This document shows positions 32,387-41,563 of a stretch of 64,000 bases of DNA, piece by piece. The notes beneath the pieces were generated by a model. That model saw only the letters and a list, made by a program, of their open reading frames with translations, searched no databases and was not told the DNA's origin. Both the position numbers and the translations under genes were made by a program. Each line of letters opens with the position of its first letter. The stretch's first letter is position 1. Source of the DNA: Marixanthomonas sp002364245 (lineage in GTDB: Bacteria > Bacteroidota > Bacteroidia > Flavobacteriales > Flavobacteriaceae); assembly GCA_963973455.1 (NCBI GenBank), contig CAXAZF010000002.1, forward strand, positions 62,001-126,000, in the 5' to 3' direction.

Positions 32387-35011
32387 TTATTTCTTCATTT
32401 TTACCGACGCATTTCGTTGTAGCATGCGCTTTATTTCATTGAGCTTCATCAAGGCTTCTACTGGCGTAAGTGTATCAATATCAATATCTAATATTTCTTC
32501 ACGTAACTCTTCCAATAACGGATCGTCCAATTTAAAGAAACTCAACTGCATTTCATCTTTTGAAAGTTGCTTCATCTCTTCGGTTAATTCTTCTGAAGAA
32601 TGTGAGCGTTCTAACCGTTTTAGTATTTTATTGGAACGGCTAATCACCGCTTGAGGCATCCCGGCCATTTTTGCTACGTGAATTCCAAAACTGTGATGTG
32701 AACCACCTGGAACTAACTTGCGAAGAAAAAGTACATTGTCTTTTAATTCTTTTACCGAAACATTATAGTTTTTTACCCGATCAAAAGTTTCGGTCATTTC
32801 GTTTAACTCATGATAATGCGTAGCGAACAAGGTTTTTGCTCGTGAAGGATGCTCGTGCAAATATTCACTAATTGCCCACGCAATGGAAATACCATCATAG
32901 GTACTAGTACCGCGACCAATTTCATCTAGCAAGACTAAACTCCGTTCTGAAATATTATTCAAAATACTCGCCGTCTCGTTCATCTCTACCATAAACGTAC
33001 TTTCGCCCATTGAAATATTATCGCTCGCCCCTACTCGGGTGAAGATTTTATCTACACAGCCCATTCTAACTGCTTGTGCAGGAACAAAACTTCCCATCTG
33101 AGCCAACAGAACAATAAGAGCTGTTTGTCTTAATATAGCGGATTTACCACTCATATTAGGCCCAGTAATCATTATAATCTGCTGGTTTTCCCTATCTAGA
33201 AAAACATCGTTCGCAATATATGGGCTATCAGGTGGCAACTGCTGTTCAATAACAGGGTGACGCCCTTCTTTAATATCTAAATCTAGGCTATCATCTAATA
33301 ATGGACGTGTGTAATTATTGGTTGAGGCATGAGCTGCAAAGGAGCACAGGCAGTCCACCTCAGCAATTAATGTTGCATTTTGCTGAACAGAACCAATAAA
33401 TTGCAACATCCACTCCACCAGTTTACCAAATAATTCTTGCTCCAGTACTAGAATTTTCTCCTCGGCGCCTAATATTTTAGCTTCGTATTCTTTTAATTCT
33501 TCGGTAATATAACGTTCAGCACTTACTAAGGTTTGCTTGCGTATCCACTCCTCGGGCACTTTATCTTTATGTGTATTCCGTACTTCTATATAATAGCCAA
33601 ACACATTGTTTGAAGCTATTTTTAAAGACGTAATTCCTGTGCGTTTCGCTTCACGGTCCAGCATATCGTCCAGGTATTCTTTTCCTCCATTTGCAATGTT
33701 TCGAAGCTCGTCAAGCTCTTTTGAAAACCCTTCAGCAATGGCACTTCCTTTTAAAATATTGACAGGTGCCTCTTCAACAAGTGTTTCTTTTATTTTTTTC
33801 CGAAGTAATTCGCAGTCATTTAATTGTTCACCAATTACTTGCATCGACTCATTCTCGGCTTGTAATGCTTCGGCTTTTATTGGGATAATTGCTTCCAATG
33901 AATTTTTAAGCTGAATCACTTCCCTCGGATTTATTTTCCCAGTTGCAACTTTAGAAATAAGACGCTCTAAATCGCCCATTTTTTTTAAATGTTGTTGAGT
34001 TCGGGTTAAAACCTCTTTATTATCGAGCAAATAGCTCACCACTTCGTGACGGCGGTTAATAGCATCACTGTTTTTAAGCGGAAGTGCCATCCACCTTTTT
34101 AACATGCGTCCGCCCATAGGCGAAATGGTCTTGTCTATAACATCTAACAAGGTTACCGCATTTTGCTGATTGGAATGGTACAACTCTAAATTACGAATAG
34201 TAAATCGGTCCATCCACACATATTCTTCTTCTGCAATTCGCGCTATTTTGGTTATGTGCTGTAATTTATTGTGCCGTGTTTCATCTAAATAATGCAACGC
34301 AGCCCCAGCTGCAATAATGCCACTTTCTAGATGATCAATGCCAAAACCTTTTAAGTTTTTGGTATTAAAATGCTTATTTAAAGTTTCGGAAGCATAATCT
34401 ATTTGAAACACCCAGTCTTCCAGATGAAAGGTGTGATATTGGTCGCCAAAAGCTTCTGAAAATTGCTTTCTTTTTTGTTTGCTGAAGAGAATTTCAGAAG
34501 GGTTAAAATTCTGAAGTAATTTATCAATGTACTCTACATTTCCTTCCGAAGTTAAAAACTCACCAGTGGAAACATCTAAAAATGCAATCCCAATATCTTT
34601 TTTCGCATTTGAAGAAAAATGCAAAGCCGCTAAAAAATTATTGGACTTTGACTGTAAAATATCGTCGTTAAGTGCCACACCGGGTGTTACCAATTCGGTT
34701 ACGCCCCGTTTTACTATAGTTTTTGTCTGCTTGGGGTCTTCCAGTTGATCACATATTGCCACGCGACAACCCGCCTTTACCAATTTAGGCAAATACGTGT
34801 TTAATGAATGGTGTGGGAAACCCGCTAACTCTATATTATCACCGCCATTATTTCGAGCCGTTAAGGTTATATTCAAAATTTTAGCGGCACGCACAGCATC
34901 TTCCCCAAACGTTTCGTAAAAATCCCCTACCCGGAACAGTAATAACGCATCGGGATGCTTTGCCTTGACGGCATTGTACTGCTTCATTAATGGGGTCACT
35001 TTCTTAGCCAT
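32387..35011 (-). CDS. mutS: DNA mismatch repair protein MutS
   Basis: 874 residues. The mismatch-binding motif is at the start (LLFRVGDFYETFGEDA, with the Phe-x-Glu wedge). The ATPase has Walker A GPNMSGKSAILRQ and Walker B LVLLDEIGRGTSTYDG, followed by FATHYHELNEM. It scans DNA as a dimer and recruits MutL. The length and full motif set match MutS1, not the MutS2 type. It stands alone. Confidence 0.98.
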   Translation of the reverse strand: MAKKVTPLMKQYNAVKAKHPDALLLFRVGDFYETFGEDAVRAAKILNITLTARNNGGDNIELAGFPHHSLNTYLPKLVKAGCRVAICDQLEDPKQTKTIVKRGVTELVTPGVALNDDILQSKSNNFLAALHFSSNAKKDIGIAFLDVSTGEFLTSEGNVEYIDKLLQNFNPSEILFSKQKRKQFSEAFGDQYHTFHLEDWVFQIDYASETLNKHFNTKNLKGFGIDHLESGIIAAGAALHYLDETRHNKLQHITKIARIAEEEYVWMDRFTIRNLELYHSNQQNAVTLLDVIDKTISPMGGRMLKRWMALPLKNSDAINRRHEVVSYLLDNKEVLTRTQQHLKKMGDLERLISKVATGKINPREVIQLKNSLEAIIPIKAEALQAENESMQVIGEQLNDCELLRKKIKETLVEEAPVNILKGSAIAEGFSKELDELRNIANGGKEYLDDMLDREAKRTGITSLKIASNNVFGYYIEVRNTHKDKVPEEWIRKQTLVSAERYITEELKEYEAKILGAEEKILVLEQELFGKLVEWMLQFIGSVQQNATLIAEVDCLCSFAAHASTNNYTRPLLDDSLDLDIKEGRHPVIEQQLPPDSPYIANDVFLDRENQQIIMITGPNMSGKSAILRQTALIVLLAQMGSFVPAQAVRMGCVDKIFTRVGASDNISMGESTFMVEMNETASILNNISERSLVLLDEIGRGTSTYDGISIAWAISEYLHEHPSRAKTLFATHYHELNEMTETFDRVKNYNVSVKELKDNVLFLRKLVPGGSHHSFGIHVAKMAGMPQAVISRSNKILKRLERSHSSEELTEEMKQLSKDEMQLSFFKLDDPLLEELREEILDIDIDTLTPVEALMKLNEIKRMLQRNASVKMKK

Positions 35012-35166
35012 AATCTTTGAATAATAGTATGTAAAAATAGCAAAACAGCTTTGTTTTCCATAAAATTCAACCCTACAAGTTGTTGGGTTTTATTAACAAA
35101 GAATCAAAAATCTGAATAAGCGGAAAAGGGTTTTATATTTCTTATTTTTACAATAAAAAGAACGTT

Positions 35167-35703
35167 ATGCAAAACCGAAAGCTTAAAAACAGCGAACTGG
35201 AACGAATTTCTCCTTCTGAATTTAAAGAAGCCGATAAAACACCACTTATAATTATCCTCGACAATATTAGAAGTCTAAATAATGTAGGCTCTGTATTCCG
35301 TACAGCCGATGCTTTTTTAGTGAAGAAAATTTACTTGTGCGGTATCACTGCAAAACCACCACATAAAGATATTCAAAAAACGGCCTTGGGTGCTACCGAT
35401 AGTGTGGAGTGGGAATATGCAGAAAGTACCACCGAAGTCATTGAAAAGCTACAAAATGACGGTGTATTTGTGGCATCCATAGAACAGGCAGAGCTTTCTG
35501 TTTCATTAGAAGATTTTTCACTTCAGAAAGAAATGACGTATGCTGTGGTCTTTGGCAATGAAGTAAAAGGCGTGCAACAAAAAGTGGTTTCAGCAAGTGA
35601 TGCGGTGATTGAAATTCCGCAGTACGGCACCAAACATTCTTTAAATATCTCGGTAAGTGTAGGGGTTGTTGTTTGGGATTTTTTCAGTAAACTGAAAAAA
35701 TAA
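35167..35703 (+). CDS. TrmH/SpoU-family RNA 2'-O-methyltransferase
   Basis: 178 residues, a single SPOUT domain without an N-terminal RNA-binding extension. The three motifs are present: LNNVGSVFRTADAF (about 38-51), VFGNEVKGV (about 128-136) and IPQYGTKHSLNISVSV (about 151-166), which form the knotted SAM site. It methylates a ribose in tRNA or rRNA; the target cannot be told. Its stop is 9 bases from the end of the convergent folK-dNK gene. Confidence 0.92.
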   Translation: MQNRKLKNSELERISPSEFKEADKTPLIIILDNIRSLNNVGSVFRTADAFLVKKIYLCGITAKPPHKDIQKTALGATDSVEWEYAESTTEVIEKLQNDGVFVASIEQAELSVSLEDFSLQKEMTYAVVFGNEVKGVQQKVVSASDAVIEIPQYGTKHSLNISVSVGVVVWDFFSKLKK

Positions 35704-35712
35704 AATAGCTAT

Positions 35713-36849
35713 TTATCCAACAATCTGCTTTAAAATTGCCAAATAATCTTTTCGGTTTTTCACAAAATCCAATTCTGAAATATCAATTATTTTAATGCTC
35801 TCGTCGTGTTGATTTTTTATAAACTCTAGGTAGCCATCATTTATCTTTTTCAAGTAATCCGCTTCAATACTTTGCTCGTATTTTCTACCTCGTTTTTTAA
35901 TATTTTCTAGCAAACGCTCTGTGTTTTGGTACAGATAGATATACACATCGGGCTTAGGCAATTCTTTGTGCATTAAATGAAAGAGCTTTTTGTATAAAGC
36001 ATATTCCTCTTCAGCTAAGGTAACTTTTGCAAAAATCAGTGATTTATAAGCATCATAATCTGCTATAACGCATTCTTTAAAAAGATCGAACTGTTTAATA
36101 TCTTCCAATAACTGTTGATACCGATCTGCCAAAAAAGACATCTCTAACGGAAACGCATACCGTTGTTGGTCTTTATAAAATTTTGGTAAAAAAGGATTGT
36201 CCTTAAACCGTTCTAAAATCAGTTTCGCATTAAAATCGGTTGCCATCTGGGTGGCCAGACTTGTTTTTCCCGCACCAATATTTCCTTCAATAGCAATGTA
36301 ATTAAAGGTTGAAATATCGTAATCACTCTTTGGGTTCACCAACCATTTGGATTGTTTTTCTAACTGACTTGTATCTGTAGTTTCAGCTAAAAGTTTTATT
36401 ATTTTTTTCTGAAAAATGGGGTGTTCCATTTGTGCATCTATATCGGCCAGTGGTTGCAATACAAATTTTCTGTTATGCATTTCAGGATGTGGAACTGTAA
36501 GTTTACCACTCTCTTTTATAAAATCATCGATTAGCAAAATATCAATATCGATAGGCCGCGACATATACTCACCTACTTTTTTCCGTTCTCTGCCCATTTT
36601 CAGTTCTATTGAAAGAATGGTTTCTAATACCTTAGTAGGTGAAAGCGAACTTTGAACGTGAATGGCACAATTTAAAAAATCATCACCTTCAAAACCCATT
36701 GCTGGGGTTTTGTATACAGGGGAAATTTTAACAACGGCACCGACGTTTTCGTAAATTGAATCAATAGCCTGTTGCAGGTTTTCAAATTTATTACCTAGGT
36801 TACTTCCTAGGGATAAGTATATGTTTTGAAGTGGTTTGATGGGGTGTAT
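35713..36849 (-). CDS. folK: FolK (HPPK) fused to deoxynucleoside kinase; non-standard start codon
   Basis: The first ATG in frame (36699) gives 328 residues but cuts off the start of the HPPK domain. Upstream the same frame stays open and encodes the missing HPPK N-terminus (IYLSLGSNLGNKFENLQQAI, then VVKISPVYKTPA), back to a TAG just beyond 36849. No ATG, GTG or TTG lies in that stretch; an ATA at 36849 is the best guess, giving 378 residues. HPPK motif SRPIDIDILLID is present. After about residue 180 a deoxynucleoside kinase follows with P-loop EGNIGAGKTS. FolK makes dihydropterin pyrophosphate for folate; the kinase salvages deoxynucleosides. The fusion is common in Flavobacteriaceae. Confidence 0.88.
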   Translation of the reverse strand: MHPIKPLQNIYLSLGSNLGNKFENLQQAIDSIYENVGAVVKISPVYKTPAMGFEGDDFLNCAIHVQSSLSPTKVLETILSIELKMGRERKKVGEYMSRPIDIDILLIDDFIKESGKLTVPHPEMHNRKFVLQPLADIDAQMEHPIFQKKIIKLLAETTDTSQLEKQSKWLVNPKSDYDISTFNYIAIEGNIGAGKTSLATQMATDFNAKLILERFKDNPFLPKFYKDQQRYAFPLEMSFLADRYQQLLEDIKQFDLFKECVIADYDAYKSLIFAKVTLAEEEYALYKKLFHLMHKELPKPDVYIYLYQNTERLLENIKKRGRKYEQSIEADYLKKINDGYLEFIKNQHDESIKIIDISELDFVKNRKDYLAILKQIVG

Positions 36850-36920
36850 ATTCTATTATAACAGAAATTGTAGTCTTACTAATTTAAGACGAAATTAAGG
36901 AAAAGAAAAATACCTACCAT

Positions 36921-36928
36921 TATTTTTG
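36921..36928 (+). promoter_or_regulatory. Predicted -7 element before the queuosine-precursor transporter
   Basis: TATTTTTG matches TAnnTTTG, 17 bases before the GTG start at 36946. No -33 TTG was found in the AT-rich upstream. Confidence 0.45.
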
Positions 36929-36945
36929 TTGTTTTAAAGAAGTAC

Positions 36946-37683
36946 GTGGAAATACAAAAACGCAAAGATCTTTTATCGGCACAGCGCATCTATTTGATTT
37001 TAGGCGCTTTATTTATTGCTTCATTGGTGGTTTCCAATTTAATATTCCAAAAGTTTTTTTATTGGGATTTTTTCGGGATCTACACCTTTGAAATTTCCGT
37101 AGGGATACTTCCCTACCCTATTACGTTTTTGATTACCGATATTATTAGTGAAGTATACGGAAAGAAAAAAGCAAATCAAGTGGTGACCGCAGGTATATTT
37201 GCTTCGTTCTTTTCATTATTAATTATTTATGTTTCGGCAGCTGTACCGGCGACCGATTGGAGCCCGATTGACAATGCGTTGTTCAATAAAGTATTTGGTG
37301 CCACCGCAATAGCAGTATTGGCATCGATGTTGGCGTATCTATTTGCTCAATATATTGACATACAGATATTTCATTTCTGGAAACGCCTTACAAAAGGAAA
37401 ACACTTATGGCTTCGGAACAATTTTTCAACGTTCTTTTCACAGTTTATAGATACGTTTACCGTTCTTCTTTTACTGTGTAGCTTCGGAAAAATTGATTGG
37501 TCACTTTTTGGCGGTCTATTGCTAAGCGGATTTTTATTTAAAGTATTGGTTGCTGCATGTGATACGCCCTTATTGTACGCCTCAGTTTTTGCGCTACGGA
37601 AACGATTTGGATTGAAAATGGGAGAAGAGATTGAAATGTATGAAGAAGAGAAAAGAACAAAGAGTTTAGAAAATAAAATATAG
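36946..37683 (+). CDS. yhhQ: Queuosine precursor transporter (YhhQ/VUT family)
   Basis: 245 residues from a GTG start placed 17 bases after a -7 element. About six membrane helices. Family segments: PYPITFLITDIISEVYGKKK (about 56-75) and LFAQYIDIQIFHFWKR (about 127-142), then LRNNFSTFFSQFIDTF. It imports preQ0/preQ1-type queuosine precursors. A dispersed repeat begins 7 bases after its stop. Confidence 0.93.
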   Translation: MEIQKRKDLLSAQRIYLILGALFIASLVVSNLIFQKFFYWDFFGIYTFEISVGILPYPITFLITDIISEVYGKKKANQVVTAGIFASFFSLLIIYVSAAVPATDWSPIDNALFNKVFGATAIAVLASMLAYLFAQYIDIQIFHFWKRLTKGKHLWLRNNFSTFFSQFIDTFTVLLLLCSFGKIDWSLFGGLLLSGFLFKVLVAACDTPLLYASVFALRKRFGLKMGEEIEMYEEEKRTKSLENKI

Positions 37684-37690
37684 ACAAAAA

Positions 37691-37714
37691 GTGGTTGAGC
37701 GGAGTCGAAGCCAC
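37691..37714. repeat. Single copy of a dispersed, partly palindromic intergenic repeat
   Basis: GTGGTTGAGCGGAGTCGAAG followed by CCAC. The ends GTGG/CCAC pair. This type of element (TTGAGCGGAGTCGAA) is scattered between genes in many Flavobacteriaceae, from general knowledge. Only one copy was noticed here. It lies between yhhQ and the AsmA-like gene, and its frame gives a false N-terminal extension (VERSRSH) to the latter. Confidence 0.55.
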
Positions 37715-37732
37715 AAATTGATAAATACACTT

Positions 37733-40372
37733 ATGAAAAAGTTTTTAAAAATAGCAGGAATTATAGTTGTTGTACTAGTTTTATTACTACTAGCAGCGCC
37801 ATTTTTATTTAAAGGATCACTGGAAAAATTGTTGAAGAAAAACATCAACCAAAACTTAAACGCAACGGTTGAATGGAATGACATGGATTTAAGCCTATTT
37901 AGAAGTTTTCCAGATGCAGCTGTAGTAATTAAAGATTTTAGCGTAGTAAACAATGTACCTTTTGCAGGCGATACGTTGGCAAGGGGAAAATCCATCAAGC
38001 TAGATATGGGCATTACGCAATTGTTTAAAAGCGGTGACGACCCTATCATTGTCGATGCACTACAATTAAACGAAGCACTTATCAATATTAAAGTAGATTC
38101 TTTAGGTAATGCCAATTATGATATTGCAATAAAAGAAGATGCACCGATAACCCAAAGCGAAACAAAAGCCTCATCTAGCAATGAAGGATTTACATTCGAT
38201 CTTCAACATTATGAGATTAATGATTCCCGCATTAATTATTTAGATGAAGCAACCAAGACATTCCTAACCTTAAAAGATGTCAACCACGAAGGAACTGGTG
38301 ATTTTTCACTGGATGTTTCAGAATTGGAAACACAAACCAACGCATTGGTTTCCTTAAAAATTGAAGATGTTGAATACCTAAGTGACAATACGGTTTCGCT
38401 GGATGCAGATTTTCAAATGGATTTAAAAAACCAGAAATTTACTTTTCTTGAAAACGAAGCGAAAATCAATGAGCTTCCGCTCACGTTCGATGGTTTTTTT
38501 AAAGTAAATGAAACGAATAATGAAATTGATTTAACCTTCAAAACGCCTTCGTCAGACTTTAAAAACTTCTTGGCAGTCATCCCGAAAGAATACGTAAAAA
38601 ACCTAGATGGCGTTACCACTACTGGAAATTTCACCGTAAATGGAATGCTAAAAGGTGTAATCGACGAAACGTACATCCCAAAAATGGATATTAGCGTACA
38701 GAGTGATAATGCTTCGTTTAAATATCCCGATTTACCAAAAGCTGTTCAAAACATTCATATCGATGCTGTTTTAAAAAACGAAAGTGGGCTAGTGCAAGAT
38801 ACATACCTAAATATTGGCGGTCTTACTTTTAAAATTGACAACGAAGTCTTTTCAGCAAACGGAAGTATAAAAAACCTAACTGAAAATGCTTTGGTAAATA
38901 TGGCGCTTAAAGGAACCATTAATTTGGCGAATATTGAAAAAATAGTTCCTATTGAAATGGAACAAAACCTCAGCGGTGTTTTTAAAGCCGATGTTACGAC
39001 CAATTTTGACATGCAATCTATCGAGAAAGAGCAATACCAAAACATTAAAAGTTCGGGTGCGGCTAGCTTGTCAAATTTTAATTATAACGATGCCGCTTTT
39101 AAAAATAAATTGAAAATTGCCAACGCCGATGTTTCCTTTACACCTGGGAATATTAAGCTGAATGATTTTAAGGCATCCACAGGACAAACCGATGTTTCGG
39201 CAACTGGTACGATGCAAAATTTAATCCCGTGGATTATGGCGAAGCAAGATTTAAAAGGAATCTTCAATGTACAATCCAACACATTTGTGGTTGATGATTT
39301 TATGGCTTCGGAAACTGATAGTAGGAAAGCTGAGTCTTCTTCCGAAGAAAAAACAAACACACAAAATAAAACGACAAAAGAAGCTATTCAAATCCCCGAT
39401 TTTTTAGATGCTACACTTAACTTTTCAGCAAACAAAGTGGTGTATGACGATTTGAATTTAACCAATGTAAAAGGGACTGCGACCATTAAAAATGAAACGG
39501 CTACGCTTAGTGATGTCACTTCTAATATTTTTGGCGGAAATATAGCCTTTGGCGGAAATGTTTCAACAAAAACCGAAACACCAACCTTTGCAATGGATTT
39601 GGATTTAAGCAAAATAGACATTGAACAATCGTTTCAAGGTCTGGATATGCTTCAATACTTAGCGCCCATTGCTAAAGCTCTACAAGGTAACTTAAGCACC
39701 AAACTGAATTTAAACGGTGAGTTAACCAACGACTTTACCCCAAAACTTTCAACTTTAGCAGGTAACGCCGTGGCACAAATTTTAACTGCAGAAGTCGACA
39801 AACAGCAAATGCCGCTGCTATCTAAATTAGGTGAAAAAGTTTCTTTTCTCAATATAGATAGATTGAGCTTACGGGATGTAAGCACCGTTTTAAAATTCAA
39901 TAACGGAAATATTGAAGTGCAACCGTTCGATTTTGATGTAAAAGGAATTAATGTTGCCGTAAGCGGAAGTCACGGGCTTGATAAAAGTATTAATTATACA
40001 GCTAACCTAGATGTTCCCGGAAAATATCTAGGAGGCGAGGTTTCTAATCTATTAGCAAAACTAAATCCATCTGATGCTGAAAATGTATCGGTTAGCATCC
40101 CCGTGGGAATTAACGGAACCCTCACCAGTCCGTCTGTTTCAGTAAATACCAAGGCAGCAGTGAGTGAGCTCACTCAACGTTTAATCGAGAAACAAAAACA
40201 AGAGTTAAAAGATAAAGGGAAAGATATTTTAGGAGATTTAATTTCAGGAGGAAATAAAGATAAAGACACAACAAAAACAGATGCCGAAACGGAAAAAAAC
40301 ACCGGTAAAGTTGTAAAAGATATTTTAGGTGGTATTTTTGGTGGCAAGAAAAAAGATACCACAAACCAATAA
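37733..40372 (+). CDS. AsmA-family protein
   Basis: 879 residues from the ATG at 37733; a GTG at 37691 lies inside the repeat and is rejected. One N-terminal membrane helix (MKKFLKIAGIIVVVLVLLLL), then NATVEWNDMDLSLFRSFPDA, typical of the AsmA start, and long repetitive beta-strand regions to the C-terminus. An AsmA-like 2 domain lies at about 620-810. The end is Lys/Asp/Thr-rich with a GGIFGGKKKD tail. AsmA-like proteins (related to TamB and YhdP) are thought to bridge the periplasm and carry phospholipids. The role here is by family only. Confidence 0.9.
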   Translation: MKKFLKIAGIIVVVLVLLLLAAPFLFKGSLEKLLKKNINQNLNATVEWNDMDLSLFRSFPDAAVVIKDFSVVNNVPFAGDTLARGKSIKLDMGITQLFKSGDDPIIVDALQLNEALINIKVDSLGNANYDIAIKEDAPITQSETKASSSNEGFTFDLQHYEINDSRINYLDEATKTFLTLKDVNHEGTGDFSLDVSELETQTNALVSLKIEDVEYLSDNTVSLDADFQMDLKNQKFTFLENEAKINELPLTFDGFFKVNETNNEIDLTFKTPSSDFKNFLAVIPKEYVKNLDGVTTTGNFTVNGMLKGVIDETYIPKMDISVQSDNASFKYPDLPKAVQNIHIDAVLKNESGLVQDTYLNIGGLTFKIDNEVFSANGSIKNLTENALVNMALKGTINLANIEKIVPIEMEQNLSGVFKADVTTNFDMQSIEKEQYQNIKSSGAASLSNFNYNDAAFKNKLKIANADVSFTPGNIKLNDFKASTGQTDVSATGTMQNLIPWIMAKQDLKGIFNVQSNTFVVDDFMASETDSRKAESSSEEKTNTQNKTTKEAIQIPDFLDATLNFSANKVVYDDLNLTNVKGTATIKNETATLSDVTSNIFGGNIAFGGNVSTKTETPTFAMDLDLSKIDIEQSFQGLDMLQYLAPIAKALQGNLSTKLNLNGELTNDFTPKLSTLAGNAVAQILTAEVDKQQMPLLSKLGEKVSFLNIDRLSLRDVSTVLKFNNGNIEVQPFDFDVKGINVAVSGSHGLDKSINYTANLDVPGKYLGGEVSNLLAKLNPSDAENVSVSIPVGINGTLTSPSVSVNTKAAVSELTQRLIEKQKQELKDKGKDILGDLISGGNKDKDTTKTDAETEKNTGKVVKDILGGIFGGKKKDTTNQ

Positions 40373-40393
40373 AATTAATTATTTAGAAGGATT

Positions 40394-40738
40394 ATGAAAG
40401 TACTCACAACAATAGCACTTTTTTTGATTTTGTTGACAAGTTGTTCTATGAATAACGATCAAGAAACTGTTTTAGGAAAATGGAAATCTATCACAATGCA
40501 CAATAAAACAGCAATGCACTTTTACAAAGATTCTCTTATAATTGATAAGTTTGGACTACATTCTGTTAATGCTTGGAAAATGGTAAATGGTAAACTGCAC
40601 ATTAAAAGAACCGATGGCAAAAGCATTAGTCCACAAACGACATCTACTTTAGATTATAAATTCAGTAATAAAAATGACACGCTTTATTTAAAAAGCCCGA
40701 AAGACTCCATTTTTCGAACTAAGTACGTTAAAAATTAA
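40394..40738 (+). CDS. Small lipoprotein, lipocalin-like in outline
   Basis: 114 residues. Lipoprotein signal MKVLTTIALFLILLTS with Cys17. The mature part is beta-rich: VLGKWKSITMHN, HFYKDSLIIDKFG, YKFSNKNDTLYLKS. The GKW and alternating strands recall the small lipocalin-like proteins common in Bacteroidota, but no firm family match can be claimed. It lies 21 bases after the AsmA-like gene and may share its transcript. The 174 bases after it hold nothing recognisable. Confidence 0.78.
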   Translation: MKVLTTIALFLILLTSCSMNNDQETVLGKWKSITMHNKTAMHFYKDSLIIDKFGLHSVNAWKMVNGKLHIKRTDGKSISPQTTSTLDYKFSNKNDTLYLKSPKDSIFRTKYVKN

Positions 40739-40912
40739 TAACGGGAATTAGTAACAAACACCTCATCCATTAGTGCCAATAATTTAAAAATCAGCTTAAC
40801 TAGAAACTATAAACGCTTCTAGGCTATTGACTAAAAGTAATTTTTATAAGTATCCTTTTTAATTGCTACTCTAAAGTTTTGCTTTATATTTAATGTAATC
40901 AAAAATCTTCTC

Positions 40913-41563
40913 ATGATTTATGATATCCTTATGTTACTAATTTTTCTCCTAACCGGCTTTTTAGCTTCCGGCTTAGGCGCTATTCCCGCAAGTTCATCAA
41001 ATGTTGCTGTAGTAACAACTACCATTGATCAATCGTTTAAAAAAGGATTTCGTATCGCTCTTGGCGCTGGCCTTGGCAGCGTTTTTTTATCATTTATCGC
41101 CCTGAATTACAGCCGGATATTTACTGATTTTTTTGAAGAAAACCGCTGGTTACAATATGCTATTGTTTTTATCTTTTTTGTGATTGGGACGTTAGTTTTA
41201 CTTCGAGAACGTTTTAAAGTAGATTTTCAAAACCCATTATCTGAAAATTGGCAAGTAGGTAACTTTTGGAAAGGGTTTTTACTTGCTCTCATCAATCCCC
41301 CCGCATTAATTTTTTGGATTTTGTTAATAACAGTTGCCAACACGTATTTATTTTCCCTTTCAAAATTCAGTCCTATACTAAACCTAATCCTTTTCTTCAC
41401 CGGTATTTTCTTCGGAAAAGTTATCACCTTGTATTACTACGGAAGAATGAGTGATAAACTTAAGGAACGGAAGCAGAAAAAAAATCCTTTGGTTTATAAT
41501 ATTATTGGCACAGCTTTGGTTGCTGGATCGGTGGTTCAGTTTGTTAGGATGTTACTAAATTAG
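40913..41563 (+). CDS. LysE-family amino-acid exporter
   Basis: 216 residues with six predicted membrane helices. The LysE family start (LLTGFLASGLGAIPASSSNV) has Pro at the expected place, and ALINPPALIFWILLI matches the family's conserved NP motif in the middle. The substrate cannot be told. Its stop overlaps by four bases the stop of the DUF2797 gene on the other strand. Confidence 0.88.
   Translation: MIYDILMLLIFLLTGFLASGLGAIPASSSNVAVVTTTIDQSFKKGFRIALGAGLGSVFLSFIALNYSRIFTDFFEENRWLQYAIVFIFFVIGTLVLLRERFKVDFQNPLSENWQVGNFWKGFLLALINPPALIFWILLITVANTYLFSLSKFSPILNLILFFTGIFFGKVITLYYYGRMSDKLKERKQKKNPLVYNIIGTALVAGSVVQFVRMLLN

Noticed and set aside
37691..37732. GTG start extending the AsmA-like protein
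   Set aside because: It lies in a dispersed repeat; the ATG at 37733 starts a proper membrane signal.
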